DNA of 64,000 nucleotides from Enterococcus hirae ATCC 9790 (lineage in GTDB: Bacteria > Bacillota > Bacilli > Lactobacillales > Enterococcaceae). The stretch's first letter is position 1. Each line of letters begins with the position of its first letter. The notes under the pieces were generated by a model. It worked only from the letters and a program-made list of their open reading frames with translations. It was not told the origin of the DNA and did not search any database. A program made the translations under genes and the position numbers. The stretch spans positions 2,351,678 through 2,415,677 of the forward strand of contig NC_018081.1 of the NCBI RefSeq assembly GCF_000271405.2. Reading direction: 5' to 3'. Positions 11,401 to 19,760 of the stretch are shown here, piece by piece.

Positions 11401-12088
11401 TTTTACTGTTTAGAAGTATTTTTTTCAACCTCACTTTTTGTAAATCTCCACTTGCTTTAACTACTTTATCGTTCATTGCTTTGCAACAACTAAGTAAAGA
11501 ATAAAAAAGAAATATACCCACACCATTATAAAAAACATGGGTCAATATGGCGTACCACACATTAGAAGTTTTTATATAAACGAATCCAAATAGAACGCCG
11601 CAGAAAAAAAGGTTGAAATTTCCTCCGTGTACGATTGAAAACAAAAATGAAGAGATTATGAGGAGAGAAGCCTTTGTTTTCCTGTCAGAATGTAAGCTGA
11701 TTAGACTAAATCTAAAAATCATTTCTTCTAAAAATACACCGTACGTTGTAGCACTTATTATATATTTTTTCAATTCACTATTAGCTAAAGAATTTAGGGG
11801 TAAGCTATTTGTATCAGGCAAAGCAGTATTAATGACAATAATACTAACGATACAAAAGACTGCTATAAATATGAGTTTCAGCCATTGTATTTCTACTAAT
11901 GATTGATAGAGAAGCTGGTGGAACAACACCAAAAACATAAAACTTAGGATCAACGGAAACCAAGAAATCCAATCAAATATGAAATCATATTTGATTGGGA
12001 TCCCTATATTTGGGATCATAAAATAAATAATAAAGTAACTCAAGCAAAGAATGAATTTCCAATGTTTCTTAGTATTCCTATGTATCAT
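11393..12088 (-). CDS. CPBP-family intramembrane metalloprotease
   Basis: A 231-residue polytopic protein with the CPBP (Abi/CAAX protease) signature: EEMIFR near residue 121, FSIVHGG near 150 and HVFYN near 184. These hold the glutamate and histidine metal ligands. The family includes prenyl-protein processing enzymes and, in lactic acid bacteria, bacteriocin immunity or maturation proteins. Its start overlaps the stop of the upstream secreted-protein gene by 4 bases, so the two are coupled. I infer, without proof, a role linked to that secreted protein, such as self-protection or processing. Confidence 0.85.
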   Translation of the reverse strand: MIHRNTKKHWKFILCLSYFIIYFMIPNIGIPIKYDFIFDWISWFPLILSFMFLVLFHQLLYQSLVEIQWLKLIFIAVFCIVSIIVINTALPDTNSLPLNSLANSELKKYIISATTYGVFLEEMIFRFSLISLHSDRKTKASLLIISSFLFSIVHGGNFNLFFCGVLFGFVYIKTSNVWYAILTHVFYNGVGIFLFYSLLSCCKAMNDKVVKASGDLQKVRLKKILLNSKKG

Positions 12089-12537
12089 ATTGCTACATAA
12101 TCAATATATTGTGTATTTGCTGTAGCAGTTTGAGTACGAATATATTTATTGTCTACTTTACGATAAACTCGGTAAGTGACCGTTATTCTTGCATTTTGAC
12201 GATACTTCTTGAATTTTCCGCTTACTGAGTATTCGTTCCCTATTTTAATATTCATTCCGAAGATCGTTGCACCAATTGATAATGTGGTTTTTCTATTGTG
12301 GGTTTCTGTACCCAAATATGTACGATTTCCTTTAGAAACACACCAACTTTGAGGTTGTGACCAAGTTTTTGTCTGAATCGATGGTTCGTCTAATACATAG
12401 TACTCATCATCACTACAAATTGCTATGCCAGAACTATTCGTTTCATCGGCTAATACTGGAACACACGAAGTTACAGCAGTTCCTAAAGTCAAAAGTGACG
12501 TAGACACCAAAATTGTTCTAAATAAATACTTTTTCAA
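12085..12537 (-). CDS. Secreted protein of unknown function
   Basis: 150 residues with a clear N-terminal signal peptide (MKKYLFRT, then a hydrophobic core; likely cleavage after VLA at about residue 31). The mature part is about 119 residues, polar and beta-strand rich, with two cysteines near residues 41 and 66 that could form a disulfide. I start at TTG 12537 because AGGAGTG lies 9 bases upstream. The gene is translationally coupled to the CPBP protease. The arrangement resembles a secreted effector or bacteriocin with its partner, but no known bacteriocin family is recognised. Confidence 0.75.
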   Translation of the reverse strand: MKKYLFRTILVSTSLLTLGTAVTSCVPVLADETNSSGIAICSDDEYYVLDEPSIQTKTWSQPQSWCVSKGNRTYLGTETHNRKTTLSIGATIFGMNIKIGNEYSVSGKFKKYRQNARITVTYRVYRKVDNKYIRTQTATANTQYIDYVAI

Positions 12538-12585
12538 AAATTTTCACTCCTATTTTAGTATTAAAAAAACGTTTTCTTCGCAATG

Positions 12586-12591
12586 ATTATA
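12586..12591 (-). promoter_or_regulatory. Possible -10 box for the secreted-protein operon
   Basis: TATAAT on the minus strand, inside the near-palindrome AATGATTATAAATCATT (12583-12599). No convincing -35 box is seen at the right distance. The palindrome could be an operator. Confidence 0.35.
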
Positions 12592-12695
12592 AATCATTTT
12601 ATTTTAGACATATGATTGCTATCATAAAAAGCTGTTTTGAACTCAAAATCATCCGTGAAACCGCCATTATTTACTTGTTGACTAACACAATATGT

Positions 12696-12748
12696 ATAAA
12701 AACAAGTCAGCCATTGTATCAACATATACAAGAGCTGACTTTATCCTT
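12696..12748. terminator. Terminator stem-loop downstream of fhs
   Basis: AAGTCAGC pairs with GCTGACTT (12704-12711 with 12734-12741), with an inner pairing of TTGTAT with ATACAA. T-rich tails follow on both strands (GTTTTTAT on minus, TTATCCTTTTTTT on plus), so it may work both ways. Confidence 0.65.
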
Positions 12749-12764
12749 TTTTTGATTGAAAGAG

Positions 12765-12821
12765 AGCCATTACCTAATTTTAGGTATTCTCACTAATCAT
12801 TTTTGATAGATGGCTTTTTTA
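12765..12821. terminator. Second stem-loop downstream of fhs
   Basis: AGCCAT (12765) pairs with ATGGCT (12810), with an inner TACCTAATTTTAGGTA hairpin. Six T residues follow on the plus strand and TCTCTTTC on the minus strand. Confidence 0.5.
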
Positions 12822-12842
12822 TGAAGCACCCTATCCTCTTTT

Positions 12843-14513
12843 TTAGAATAATCCCAGTACTTCCCCATCATTGGTAACATCCATATTCAATGCAGCTGGT
12901 TTTTTTGGAAGTCCCGGCATAGTCATGACATCTCCTGTTAGCGCAACGATAAACCCAGCCCCTAATTTGGGAACGAACTCTCTGATGGTAATCGTAAATC
13001 CTTCAGGAGCGCCTAGAAGTGTCGGGTCGTCAGAAAATGAATATTGGGTTTTTGCCATACAAATTGGCAGTTTATCCCAACCATTAAGGACAAACTCAGC
13101 GATTTGTTTTTTGGCTTTTTTACTAAAGTTGACCCCTTTTCCACCATAAATCTCTTGGACGATCGTTGTCACTTTTTCTTCGATAGTCGCTGTCGGTTGA
13201 TACAAGGGTTGATAATTTGCTTGCTGACTATCAATCGCACGAACGACCGCTTTGGCAAGTTCAATTCCACCGTCTGCGCCATGCTCCCAAACACTTGCTC
13301 GTTGTACGATCACCCCTTGATTTTCGCAAAGACGTTCTAACAAAGTAAATTCAGCTTCCGTATCTGTCACGAACTCGTTGATCGCAACAATTACTGGGAT
13401 ATGGTATTTCTCCATATTGTGGATATGACGTTTTAAATTACTGAATCCTTTTTCCAATGCTGCTAAATTTTCCGTTTTCAACTCTTCTTTAGTTGCACCG
13501 CCATGCATTTTCAATGCACGAACTGTTGCTACGATCACGATCGCATCAGGCGCCTTTTTCAAATTCGGAACTTTGATATCTAGGAATTTTTCTCCACCTA
13601 GATCTGCACCAAATCCAGCTTCAGTCACCACATACTCCCCTAATTTAAGAGCTGTTTGGGTAGCTAAAACACTATTACACCCGTGAGCAATATTGGCAAA
13701 AGGACCGCCATGGACAAATGCTGGCGTGCCATAAATCGTTTGTACTAAGTTTGGTTTGATCGCTTCTTTTAATAGCAGTGCCAATGCGCCTTCTGCTTTG
13801 AGATCACCAGCTGTCACTGGCTTTTGATCAAAGGTATAACCGACAACAATTCGAGCTAAACGAGCTTTTAAATCATCGATGTCTGTTGCTAAGCATAAAA
13901 TCGCCATGATTTCACTTGCTACGGTGATGTCAAAGCCATCTTCTCTCGGCACACCTTGAATCGGACCTCCCAAGCCAACAATCACTTTTCGCAGTTCGCG
14001 ATCATTCAAATCGACGACACGTTTCCAGATCACACGACGTGAATCGATTCTCAGTTCATTCCCTTGATGGATATGATTGTCTAAAAGTGCAGACAATGCA
14101 TTATTAGCAGACGTAATCGCATGCATATCGCCAGTAAAGTGTAAATTGATATCTTCCATTGGTAATACTTGTGCATAGCCTCCGCCGGCAGCACCACCCT
14201 TGATTCCCATGACTGGACCAAGGGAAGGTTCTCTTAACGCAATCACTGCTTTTTTACCAATTTGATTCAATGCGTCCCCAAGACCTACCGTGATGGTCGA
14301 TTTACCTTCTCCAGCTGGTGTAGGATTGATGGATGTAACTAAAATCAAGTGACCATCTGGTTTTTTCTTTAATTTCTTGATGGTGGAAAAATCGATTTTC
14401 GCTTTATATTTTCCGTAAAGCTCCAGGTCATCTTGTTGGATATCCAATTTTTCCGCAATTTTAATAATCGGTTTTAACTCTGTTTCTTGTGATATTTGTA
14501 GATCGCTCTTCAT
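12843..14513 (-). CDS. fhs: Formate--tetrahydrofolate ligase
   Basis: A 556-residue enzyme that charges tetrahydrofolate with formate using ATP to give 10-formyl-THF for purine and fMet-tRNA synthesis. The P-loop-like [14 protein letters not shown] is near residue 64. I use ATG 14513, which has AAAGGGGTAA upstream, rather than the TTG just before it. Length is normal. It is a single-gene unit flanked by stem-loops on one side and by the divergent cold-shock gene on the other. Confidence 0.97.
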   Translation of the reverse strand: MKSDLQISQETELKPIIKIAEKLDIQQDDLELYGKYKAKIDFSTIKKLKKKPDGHLILVTSINPTPAGEGKSTITVGLGDALNQIGKKAVIALREPSLGPVMGIKGGAAGGGYAQVLPMEDINLHFTGDMHAITSANNALSALLDNHIHQGNELRIDSRRVIWKRVVDLNDRELRKVIVGLGGPIQGVPREDGFDITVASEIMAILCLATDIDDLKARLARIVVGYTFDQKPVTAGDLKAEGALALLLKEAIKPNLVQTIYGTPAFVHGGPFANIAHGCNSVLATQTALKLGEYVVTEAGFGADLGGEKFLDIKVPNLKKAPDAIVIVATVRALKMHGGATKEELKTENLAALEKGFSNLKRHIHNMEKYHIPVIVAINEFVTDTEAEFTLLERLCENQGVIVQRASVWEHGADGGIELAKAVVRAIDSQQANYQPLYQPTATIEEKVTTIVQEIYGGKGVNFSKKAKKQIAEFVLNGWDKLPICMAKTQYSFSDDPTLLGAPEGFTITIREFVPKLGAGFIVALTGDVMTMPGLPKKPAALNMDVTNDGEVLGLF

Positions 14514-14628
14514 CAAATTACCCCTTTACACGAACTTTATACCCAAAACAAAAGACTTTGTTCAGTTATATCTATTATACCTTTTTTTATTTTAAAACAA
14601 CATAGGCAAGATTGCTTTTTTAATTTAA

Positions 14629-14657
14629 TTGACGTATATATAAATACTCTTTATAAT
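14629..14657 (+). promoter_or_regulatory. Promoter of the cold-shock gene
   Basis: TTGACG, a 17-base AT-rich spacer and TATAAT. This is one of the strongest promoter matches in the window and leaves a leader of about 30 bases. Confidence 0.85.
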
Positions 14658-14695
14658 GTTAGTTATGATCAGACTTTAGAAAGGTCGTGAGAGCT

Positions 14696-14902
14696 TTGAC
14701 CACAGGAACTGTGAAATGGTTTGACAACAAAAAAGGATATGGATTTATTAGTTATGATGAAACAGAAGAAATATTCGTCCATTTTACTGCAATTGAAGAA
14801 GAGGGATTCAAAACCCTTGAAGAAAATCAATCTGTAGAATTTGAAATAATCGAAGGAAACCGTGGGGCACAAGCCGCTCATGTCAAAAAAATGATCTTAT
14901 AA
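14696..14902 (+). CDS. csp: Cold-shock domain protein
   Basis: A 68-residue single-domain OB-fold RNA/DNA-binding protein. RNP1-like KKGYGFI and RNP2-like IFVHF motifs are visible. I choose TTG 14696 ([17 protein letters not shown]) because the ribosome site GAAAGG lies 11 bases upstream. GTG 14687 is an in-frame alternative that would be only 2 bases from that site. The gene stands alone between a very good promoter and a terminator, consistent with strong transcription. Confidence 0.9.
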   Translation: MTTGTVKWFDNKKGYGFISYDETEEIFVHFTAIEEEGFKTLEENQSVEFEIIEGNRGAQAAHVKKMIL

Positions 14903-14976
14903 GAAAGTTTCAACAATAAGTAACTTCTCTTCAAAACAGAAGAGATTGCATCAAAAATATTCAATTTAAAGAAAGA

Positions 14977-15018
14977 CCGATACTCCGCAAAATGTTCTTT
15001 GCAAAGTATCGGCTTTTT
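14977..15018 (+). terminator. Terminator after the cold-shock gene
   Basis: CCGATACT pairs with AGTATCGG (14977-14984 with 15005-15012), with an inner GCAAA/TTTGC pairing, followed by CTTTTTT on the plus strand. Confidence 0.85.
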
Positions 15019-15165
15019 TATAATTTTATAATTGCTTGAACGATAGAAAATCAACTTATGCTGCGTCTCTTCCATACAGTACAACGTTCACTAATATTAC
15101 AAAATCTCACTTTTCAATATAAAGATACATATTTCTGTTTGTTTTCTGATCCTATCGAAAGAAGG

Positions 15166-16185
15166 TTATCTCGAATTTATCAGATGATTTGAAAAAGACT
15201 GCTCGACTGTATTGAAAACTTGATTTCTAGCGTTTGCTTTAATATTTTTTACAAATTTCTTTTCTTTTTTCTTCGCTATTATTTCTTCTCGTTGTATCTA
15301 TGCATCCTTCTCACTTATTTCCGAGTGAATGATGTCTTTCGCATCAGATTGTTTTCTTTTCAACATTAATTGCCATTTTAAAAGAATCTTTCTAAATCGA
15401 GACAACGGATTTAAAGAATCGACAATCCGAACAAGGGCTTGATTGTTATATAGCCTTGGTTGATAATCTTTTTTGATTGCTTTTATACCATTTTTTTACC
15501 GAGCTTTTCTAATAACTAGTTTCAACGATCACTTTCACTATTTATGATTCGTTCATTTATGTATCTTCTTGAACTGGTTCCTGAAGTTATTTCCTGCGAA
15601 TCAAACCCAGCCATGATATTTTTTAAGTCCTGAAGGTTATACCCCTGTGTTTTGCTGTTTTCTTTTTAAAAATTGCCAACCATTTATCACTCCTAATTGC
15701 TCAAAACACTGAATCCAACGATTGACATCAAAACTATGTGAACCCATAGAAAGATTCATCTCGTTGAGGTGATAGATGTCTGTTGACTCCTGGAGTAGCC
15801 CTTCTGCTGATTCGCAAAATTTCTTGAAATTTGCGCATTTTTCCAACTCGCTTGATTTGTTGCACGGACAGATAGCGAACGTATTTCTTGTTTATTGTTC
15901 GAACTACCTTGTTTCACTCTTGATGTCTGTGCTTTTTTCATCTGTGTTCTTTTGCCATTTTCCTTTCTTTTATTTAGCTTTTCCAAGTGCATTCTCCGTA
16001 GTTTTGTACCTCTCGTTTTCCATATTCCTTTTATCTTCCTACCGTTCCTCCGCCATAGTCTCACTATCTTCCTACCGTTTCTCCGCCATAGTCTCGATAG
16101 CTTCGCACCTCTTTTTCTTCGTATTTCTTTTATCTTCCAAATTCGGTTGAGATCTTCTAACATTTTTTTATTTCCACGTCCGTTT
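15166..16185 (-). pseudogene. Decayed gene of unknown family
   Basis: No intact gene fits this stretch, but the minus strand keeps protein-like pieces in shifted frames. A ribosome site (AAGGAGAAAAACGGAC) precedes GTG near 16185. Between about 16160 and 15637 one frame reads as a charged coiled coil (SETMAEER) and then as FDVNRWIQCFEQLGVINGW, interrupted by several TAG/TAA codons. A shifted frame then gives YNLQDLKNIMAGFDSQ, and a third gives LVRIVDSLNPLSRF before a final stop at 15166. Two 33-base tandem copies lie at about 16040-16105 (11-residue repeats). I read this as one gene inactivated by nonsense and frameshift changes, but cannot name it. Confidence 0.45.
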
Positions 16186-16562
16186 TTCTCCTTATACTTT
16201 TTCTGTAAGTTTTATTATAAATAAGAAAAAATGTTATCTTACTTCTTTTTTTCCTTTAAAAAATATTTAGTGCAAATTTTTTATAATATCCTTTATGTTA
16301 TTAAGTTATATATCCCTTGGTTGAATGGTCAGGTGTCCATTACTTTATCGAAAGTTACTGGTCGAACATCATATCATCCATTATTCTAAGGTCAAGTTCA
16401 TACAAACGTCAGCAAGACACAATCAAGCCGAAGAATCTCACCCTGATCATAAAATGATCTTCGGATTCTTCGGCTTGTTTTCTCAGAGGTTATATATAGT
16501 TATGTTTTTCTCGCAGCTATTTTATATCTGCTGAATCAATTGGTTTAAACAAGTAAAATCAA
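16186..16562. other. AT-rich intergenic stretch with one strong hairpin
   Basis: No supported gene. The only clear structure is the stem-loop at 16424-16477. A TATAAT lies near 16282 on the plus strand without a good -35 box. Confidence 0.5.
16424..16485 (+). terminator. Strong hairpin with T-rich tail, parent transcript unknown
   Basis: CAAGCCGAAGAATC (16424-16437) pairs perfectly with GATTCTTCGGCTTG (16464-16477) and is followed by TTTTCTC on the plus strand. No plus-strand gene precedes it, so it may end a small RNA. On the minus strand the tail is not T-rich. Confidence 0.55.
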
Positions 16563-16985
16563 TCAGCTAGTTGTATTTACTTGGTTGTTAGTGCTTTGTT
16601 GCTCTTTACCTTCAGAATAGTAGGACAAAAAAGCTGTCTGACTTTTTTTGCGCATCAGATAGAAGGTTGGCTCAGCCTTCCCTACATATTTAATATTTAC
16701 GCCTCTTTTGACCGGTGTTACAGAGTCAATATCTTGTAGCGGGATATTTTGGTCCTTCCAAAAAGCAGCATATTTAATTTTGATTGCATGGTTTTTCAAA
16801 ATAAATGACCGACGATACCCAAGAAAAAGAAAAATTAAAAATAGCCCCATCACTAAGTTACTTTTCCAATAGGGTCTAGTGTTTTCAAGTGATAAAATCA
16901 AACTAAAAAATAAAATGATCAAAGATAAAGACCAATAGATGATCGTCTGCGCCCATTCCGGCTGCCAGCGAATTATTTTTTTCAT
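16563..16985 (-). CDS. ebsA: EbsA family membrane protein
   Basis: 140 residues with two hydrophobic segments (about 15-33 and 42-58) and a cytoplasmic PH-like tail, typical of EbsA, first described at the E. faecalis ebs locus. The biochemical role is not established. It is divergent from an RNase H-like gene, the same partner found at the ebs locus. Downstream is only decayed sequence. ATG 16985 is taken as the start. Confidence 0.7.
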   Translation of the reverse strand: MKKIIRWQPEWAQTIIYWSLSLIILFFSLILSLENTRPYWKSNLVMGLFLIFLFLGYRRSFILKNHAIKIKYAAFWKDQNIPLQDIDSVTPVKRGVNIKYVGKAEPTFYLMRKKSQTAFLSYYSEGKEQQSTNNQVNTTS

Positions 16986-17062
16986 TCTTTAACCTCGCAT
17001 CTATTTGTAATGGTATAATTATAGCATAACACTATTTTTATAAAAAGGAGAGCTTCCTTATT

Positions 17063-17464
17063 ATGATCAAAGTATACATTGATGCTTCCACAAAAGGCAA
17101 TCCAGGACCTAGTGGTGGAGGCATTTTAATTATCCATGAAAATAAACAAGAACAGCTTACCGTCCCACTTTCGGATGGCTCCAATCATCAAGCTGAATTC
17201 GAAGTCTTTTTAAAAACTTTAGAAATTTTAAAGGAAAAAGGCTGGGTCAATGAAACAATTCTCTGTTATTCCGATAGCAAAGTACTTGTTTCTACAATCG
17301 ACAAAAACCACACAAACAACGAAAGTTTCTCTTCCCTTCTATATGAGATCCAACAATTACTCGCTCAGTTCCATTTACTCATCTTACAATGGATTCCCGA
17401 GAGTAAGAATAAAGGGGCGGATAATCTGGCACGCCAAGCGCTTCAAAAACAATTAAATCCATAA
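17063..17464 (+). CDS. RNase HI-like protein
   Basis: 133 residues with the RNase H fold residues in order: YIDASTKGNPGPSGGG (first Asp, residue 6), QAEFEVF (Glu), YSDSK (Asp) and KGADNLARQA (last Asp). These are the four metal-binding acids needed to cleave RNA in RNA-DNA hybrids. It resembles the short reverse-transcriptase-like RNase H proteins of Firmicutes. AAAGGAGAGC precedes ATG 17063. It is divergent from ebsA with 77 bases between them. Confidence 0.88.
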   Translation: MIKVYIDASTKGNPGPSGGGILIIHENKQEQLTVPLSDGSNHQAEFEVFLKTLEILKEKGWVNETILCYSDSKVLVSTIDKNHTNNESFSSLLYEIQQLLAQFHLLILQWIPESKNKGADNLARQALQKQLNP

Positions 17465-17506
17465 AAAAAAAGACTTTTTAGCTATTTACTAAAAAGTCTT
17501 TTTAAA
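17465..17506. terminator. Bidirectional terminator between the RNase H-like and CDF genes
   Basis: AAAAAGACTTTTTAG pairs with CTAAAAAGTCTTTTT around a 7-base loop, with A/T runs on both sides. The two genes converge here. Confidence 0.85.
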
Positions 17507-17515
17507 GTTTCTGAT

Positions 17516-18655
17516 TTAATAGAGAAGATAATTGTGATCAAAAGTAATATCGAGTTCAAAAGAACCAACCTTTTTCTCAATAGCTTGACGAATCTTTTCT
17601 TCTAAAACATCATCTGGTAACTTGAAATTCTGAGGAACTACAATATCGAATTGCAACTCTTTCCCTTTACGTATGATCCGTAAATCGTGCAACCTCAACT
17701 CTTCCCCTAACTCTTTGATAATTTGTCTCAATTGTTTCAATATCTTACGGTATTGTTCATTATGGATTGCTACCGGATCTAGATGACAAACTAAATCTAC
17801 ATCCAAAGTCTTTTTAAAGTCTTTTTCGATAATATCAATGATTTTATGTGCTTCATTCAAGTTTAAACTGTCGTCAACTTCAATATGAACAGAAGCAAAC
17901 TTTTTATTTGGTCCATAATTATGAACCAACAGATCATGAAAACCTAAAATCGATTTATAAGAACTTAATTGTTTTTCCATTGTTTTGATTTCTTCAGCTG
18001 TTGGACGGCTACCTAGTAATTCATAGACAAAATCACGTAACATCATGATCCCACTAAAAATAATGTACCCGGCTAAGACAAAACCAACATAGCCATCAAT
18101 ACGCCAGCCAGTGAATCTTTCGATACCTGCAGATACTAAAACAGCTAACGTCGTGAATACATCATTGTAACTATCTTTGGCTGTCGCTTTTAGTGCTTCT
18201 GACTGAATTGTTTTTGAAAATCTAGTGTACATACGTCCTTGTAAAAGTTTTAACAGAATCGAAAATATCAGGACAAGAAACACGATCGGTGTCAGGACTA
18301 AATGTTCCGGCCGAAAAATTTTCCGTATAGAAGCGTCCAAAAATTGAAACCCTACATACGTAATGATGATTGAAACAAATAAGCCACTGATATATTCAAA
18401 TCGTTCATGTCCAAATGGATGTTCTTGGTCTGCGGGTTTTGCAGCAATCTTAAACCCAACAAGCGTCAAAATGGATGAAGCTGTATCGGATAAACTATTG
18501 ATAGCATCCGCCATGATCGAAACACTGCCAGAAAAAAGTCCGATTGCAAATTTCGCAACAAACAATAATATATTTGTGATAAGACCTAAGATTCCAGCTA
18601 TAATACCTTTTTTGGTACGTTCTTGCCCACTAATCGTTTTTTGTTCTTTTGACAC
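17516..18655 (-). CDS. mntE: Cation diffusion facilitator, probably Mn exporter (MntE-like)
   Basis: A 379-residue CDF transporter with about six membrane segments and a C-terminal cytoplasmic metal-sensing domain (VHIEVDDSLNLNEAH near residue 270). The intramembrane metal site is NSLSD in TM2 (NxxxD) and DSYND in TM5 (DxxxD). This is the pattern of Mn-CDF exporters, unlike the HxxxD/HxxxD of Zn exporters. I infer manganese efflux. It starts 20 bases after the ECF gene stops, so the two are probably co-transcribed. Confidence 0.82.
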   Translation of the reverse strand: MSKEQKTISGQERTKKGIIAGILGLITNILLFVAKFAIGLFSGSVSIMADAINSLSDTASSILTLVGFKIAAKPADQEHPFGHERFEYISGLFVSIIITYVGFQFLDASIRKIFRPEHLVLTPIVFLVLIFSILLKLLQGRMYTRFSKTIQSEALKATAKDSYNDVFTTLAVLVSAGIERFTGWRIDGYVGFVLAGYIIFSGIMMLRDFVYELLGSRPTAEEIKTMEKQLSSYKSILGFHDLLVHNYGPNKKFASVHIEVDDSLNLNEAHKIIDIIEKDFKKTLDVDLVCHLDPVAIHNEQYRKILKQLRQIIKELGEELRLHDLRIIRKGKELQFDIVVPQNFKLPDDVLEEKIRQAIEKKVGSFELDITFDHNYLLY

Positions 18656-18675
18656 TTTTTCGCTTCCTTTATTCT

Positions 18676-19272
18676 TTATTCTGGTTTGAGTGGCGTTGCA
18701 GCAAACAGCGCTTTAGCAATCAGTGGCGTAATGATTCCGGCACCTATCGCTTCCGGAATCCCATTGATTGCGGCAACTCCTGCCAAAGTTTTAAATAATA
18801 GATCCGCATCTACGCCATACGCATCAGCAGTTGCCCCAGTATAAAACAGTCCCATAAACCCTAGAACTAAAAGTGTATTCACGAGTGAGCCAAATACTCC
18901 TGCTAAAACCGAACCAACGACTACAGAATGATAACGTTGATAAATCCAGTGAAAAATGATTCCTGCAACTAAGCCAACTAAAACTCTAGGAACAACTGAA
19001 ATGATCGGATTGGTAAAGACGAGGGTATCAAATGGGGTCGTAGGCATGGCGTAAGCACGAATGATCGTGGCGATCCCCCAAAACAAACCAATGACCATGC
19101 CGTCTTTCGGTCCTAATACAACCGCAGCAACGATAACTGTTATGTGAATAATCGTCAAACTAATAAATCCTAAAGGAATAAACCCTAACCATGGAACCAT
19201 TGCTTGAACGATAATGATTGCTAATAAAATCGCTCGTAAAACTAAACGAAAAGTTTTATTTTTACTATTCAA
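18676..19272 (-). CDS. ECF transporter substrate-binding (S) component
   Basis: 198 residues with about six membrane segments, in the pattern of ECF vitamin-uptake S components (LGFIPLGFISLTIIHI, then GPKDGMVIGLFWG). It would work with the shared EcfA/EcfA'/EcfT module encoded elsewhere. Pantothenate (PanT-like) is a possible substrate but cannot be settled. I start at TTG 19272 because AAGGAGGGGG lies just upstream. No riboswitch is recognisable between promoter and start. Confidence 0.82.
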   Translation of the reverse strand: MNSKNKTFRLVLRAILLAIIIVQAMVPWLGFIPLGFISLTIIHITVIVAAVVLGPKDGMVIGLFWGIATIIRAYAMPTTPFDTLVFTNPIISVVPRVLVGLVAGIIFHWIYQRYHSVVVGSVLAGVFGSLVNTLLVLGFMGLFYTGATADAYGVDADLLFKTLAGVAAINGIPEAIGAGIITPLIAKALFAATPLKPE

Positions 19273-19296
19273 TTTTACCCCCTCCTTTTTATTCTA

Positions 19297-19324
19297 ATCG
19301 TAAAAGGTTTTGCTTTTTTGTCAA
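19297..19324 (-). promoter_or_regulatory. Promoter of the ECF S component gene
   Basis: TTGACA and TACGAT separated by 16 bases on the minus strand, with transcription likely starting just before the ribosome site. Confidence 0.75.
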
Positions 19325-19378
19325 TTAATTACTCTCAAAGAAAATGCTGATTGGTTGCATTCAGTTCTCATAAAATAA

Positions 19379-19420
19379 ACCGAATTTGTCAACGGGATTT
19401 CCGTTTCAAACAAATTCGGT
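19379..19420. terminator. Stem-loop downstream of alaS
   Basis: ACCGAATTTG pairs with CAAATTCGGT, with an inner AACGG/CCGTT pairing. The minus-strand tail is TTTATTTTATG. The 19420-19760 stretch between it and alaS shows no gene or RNA that I can name. Confidence 0.55.
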
Positions 19421-19760
19421 AGAACTTTTCTTTAACAAATAGGAGGATTCAATACTCCTTGAACAAAAAAGGTCGTTCTTGAGCCCTTTAGCATGTATGA
19501 AAATAAATAGTATTATCGGTGCTTCCTTAAGCAATAAGCGATCAGTGTTTAAACTATGAAAAGCTGTTTAAAAAATGACCGCTTACTCGCTTCAATGAAA
19601 GCATTCTATTCCCCATTATTTGCTAAAACAAGGTCAAGTATTCGCTCCTTGAAATAAGTTTTTTCTCTCCCAAACATAAAATACCGTTTCAAAAGGAGGT
19701 TATTATCATCTGAGCTATTCGACGCTTTCTCATTTTATTTGGAAAAGTATTTAAAGTTGA

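Noticed and set aside
15776..16224. Two overlapping hydrophobic open frames on the plus strand
   Set aside because: They mirror the charged decayed gene on the other strand, lack ribosome sites and have no plausible composition (long Phe/Ser/Leu runs).
19325..19760. Riboswitch for the ECF S component
   Set aside because: The promoter lies immediately before the ribosome site, leaving no room for a leader; the rest of the gap matches no riboswitch core I know.
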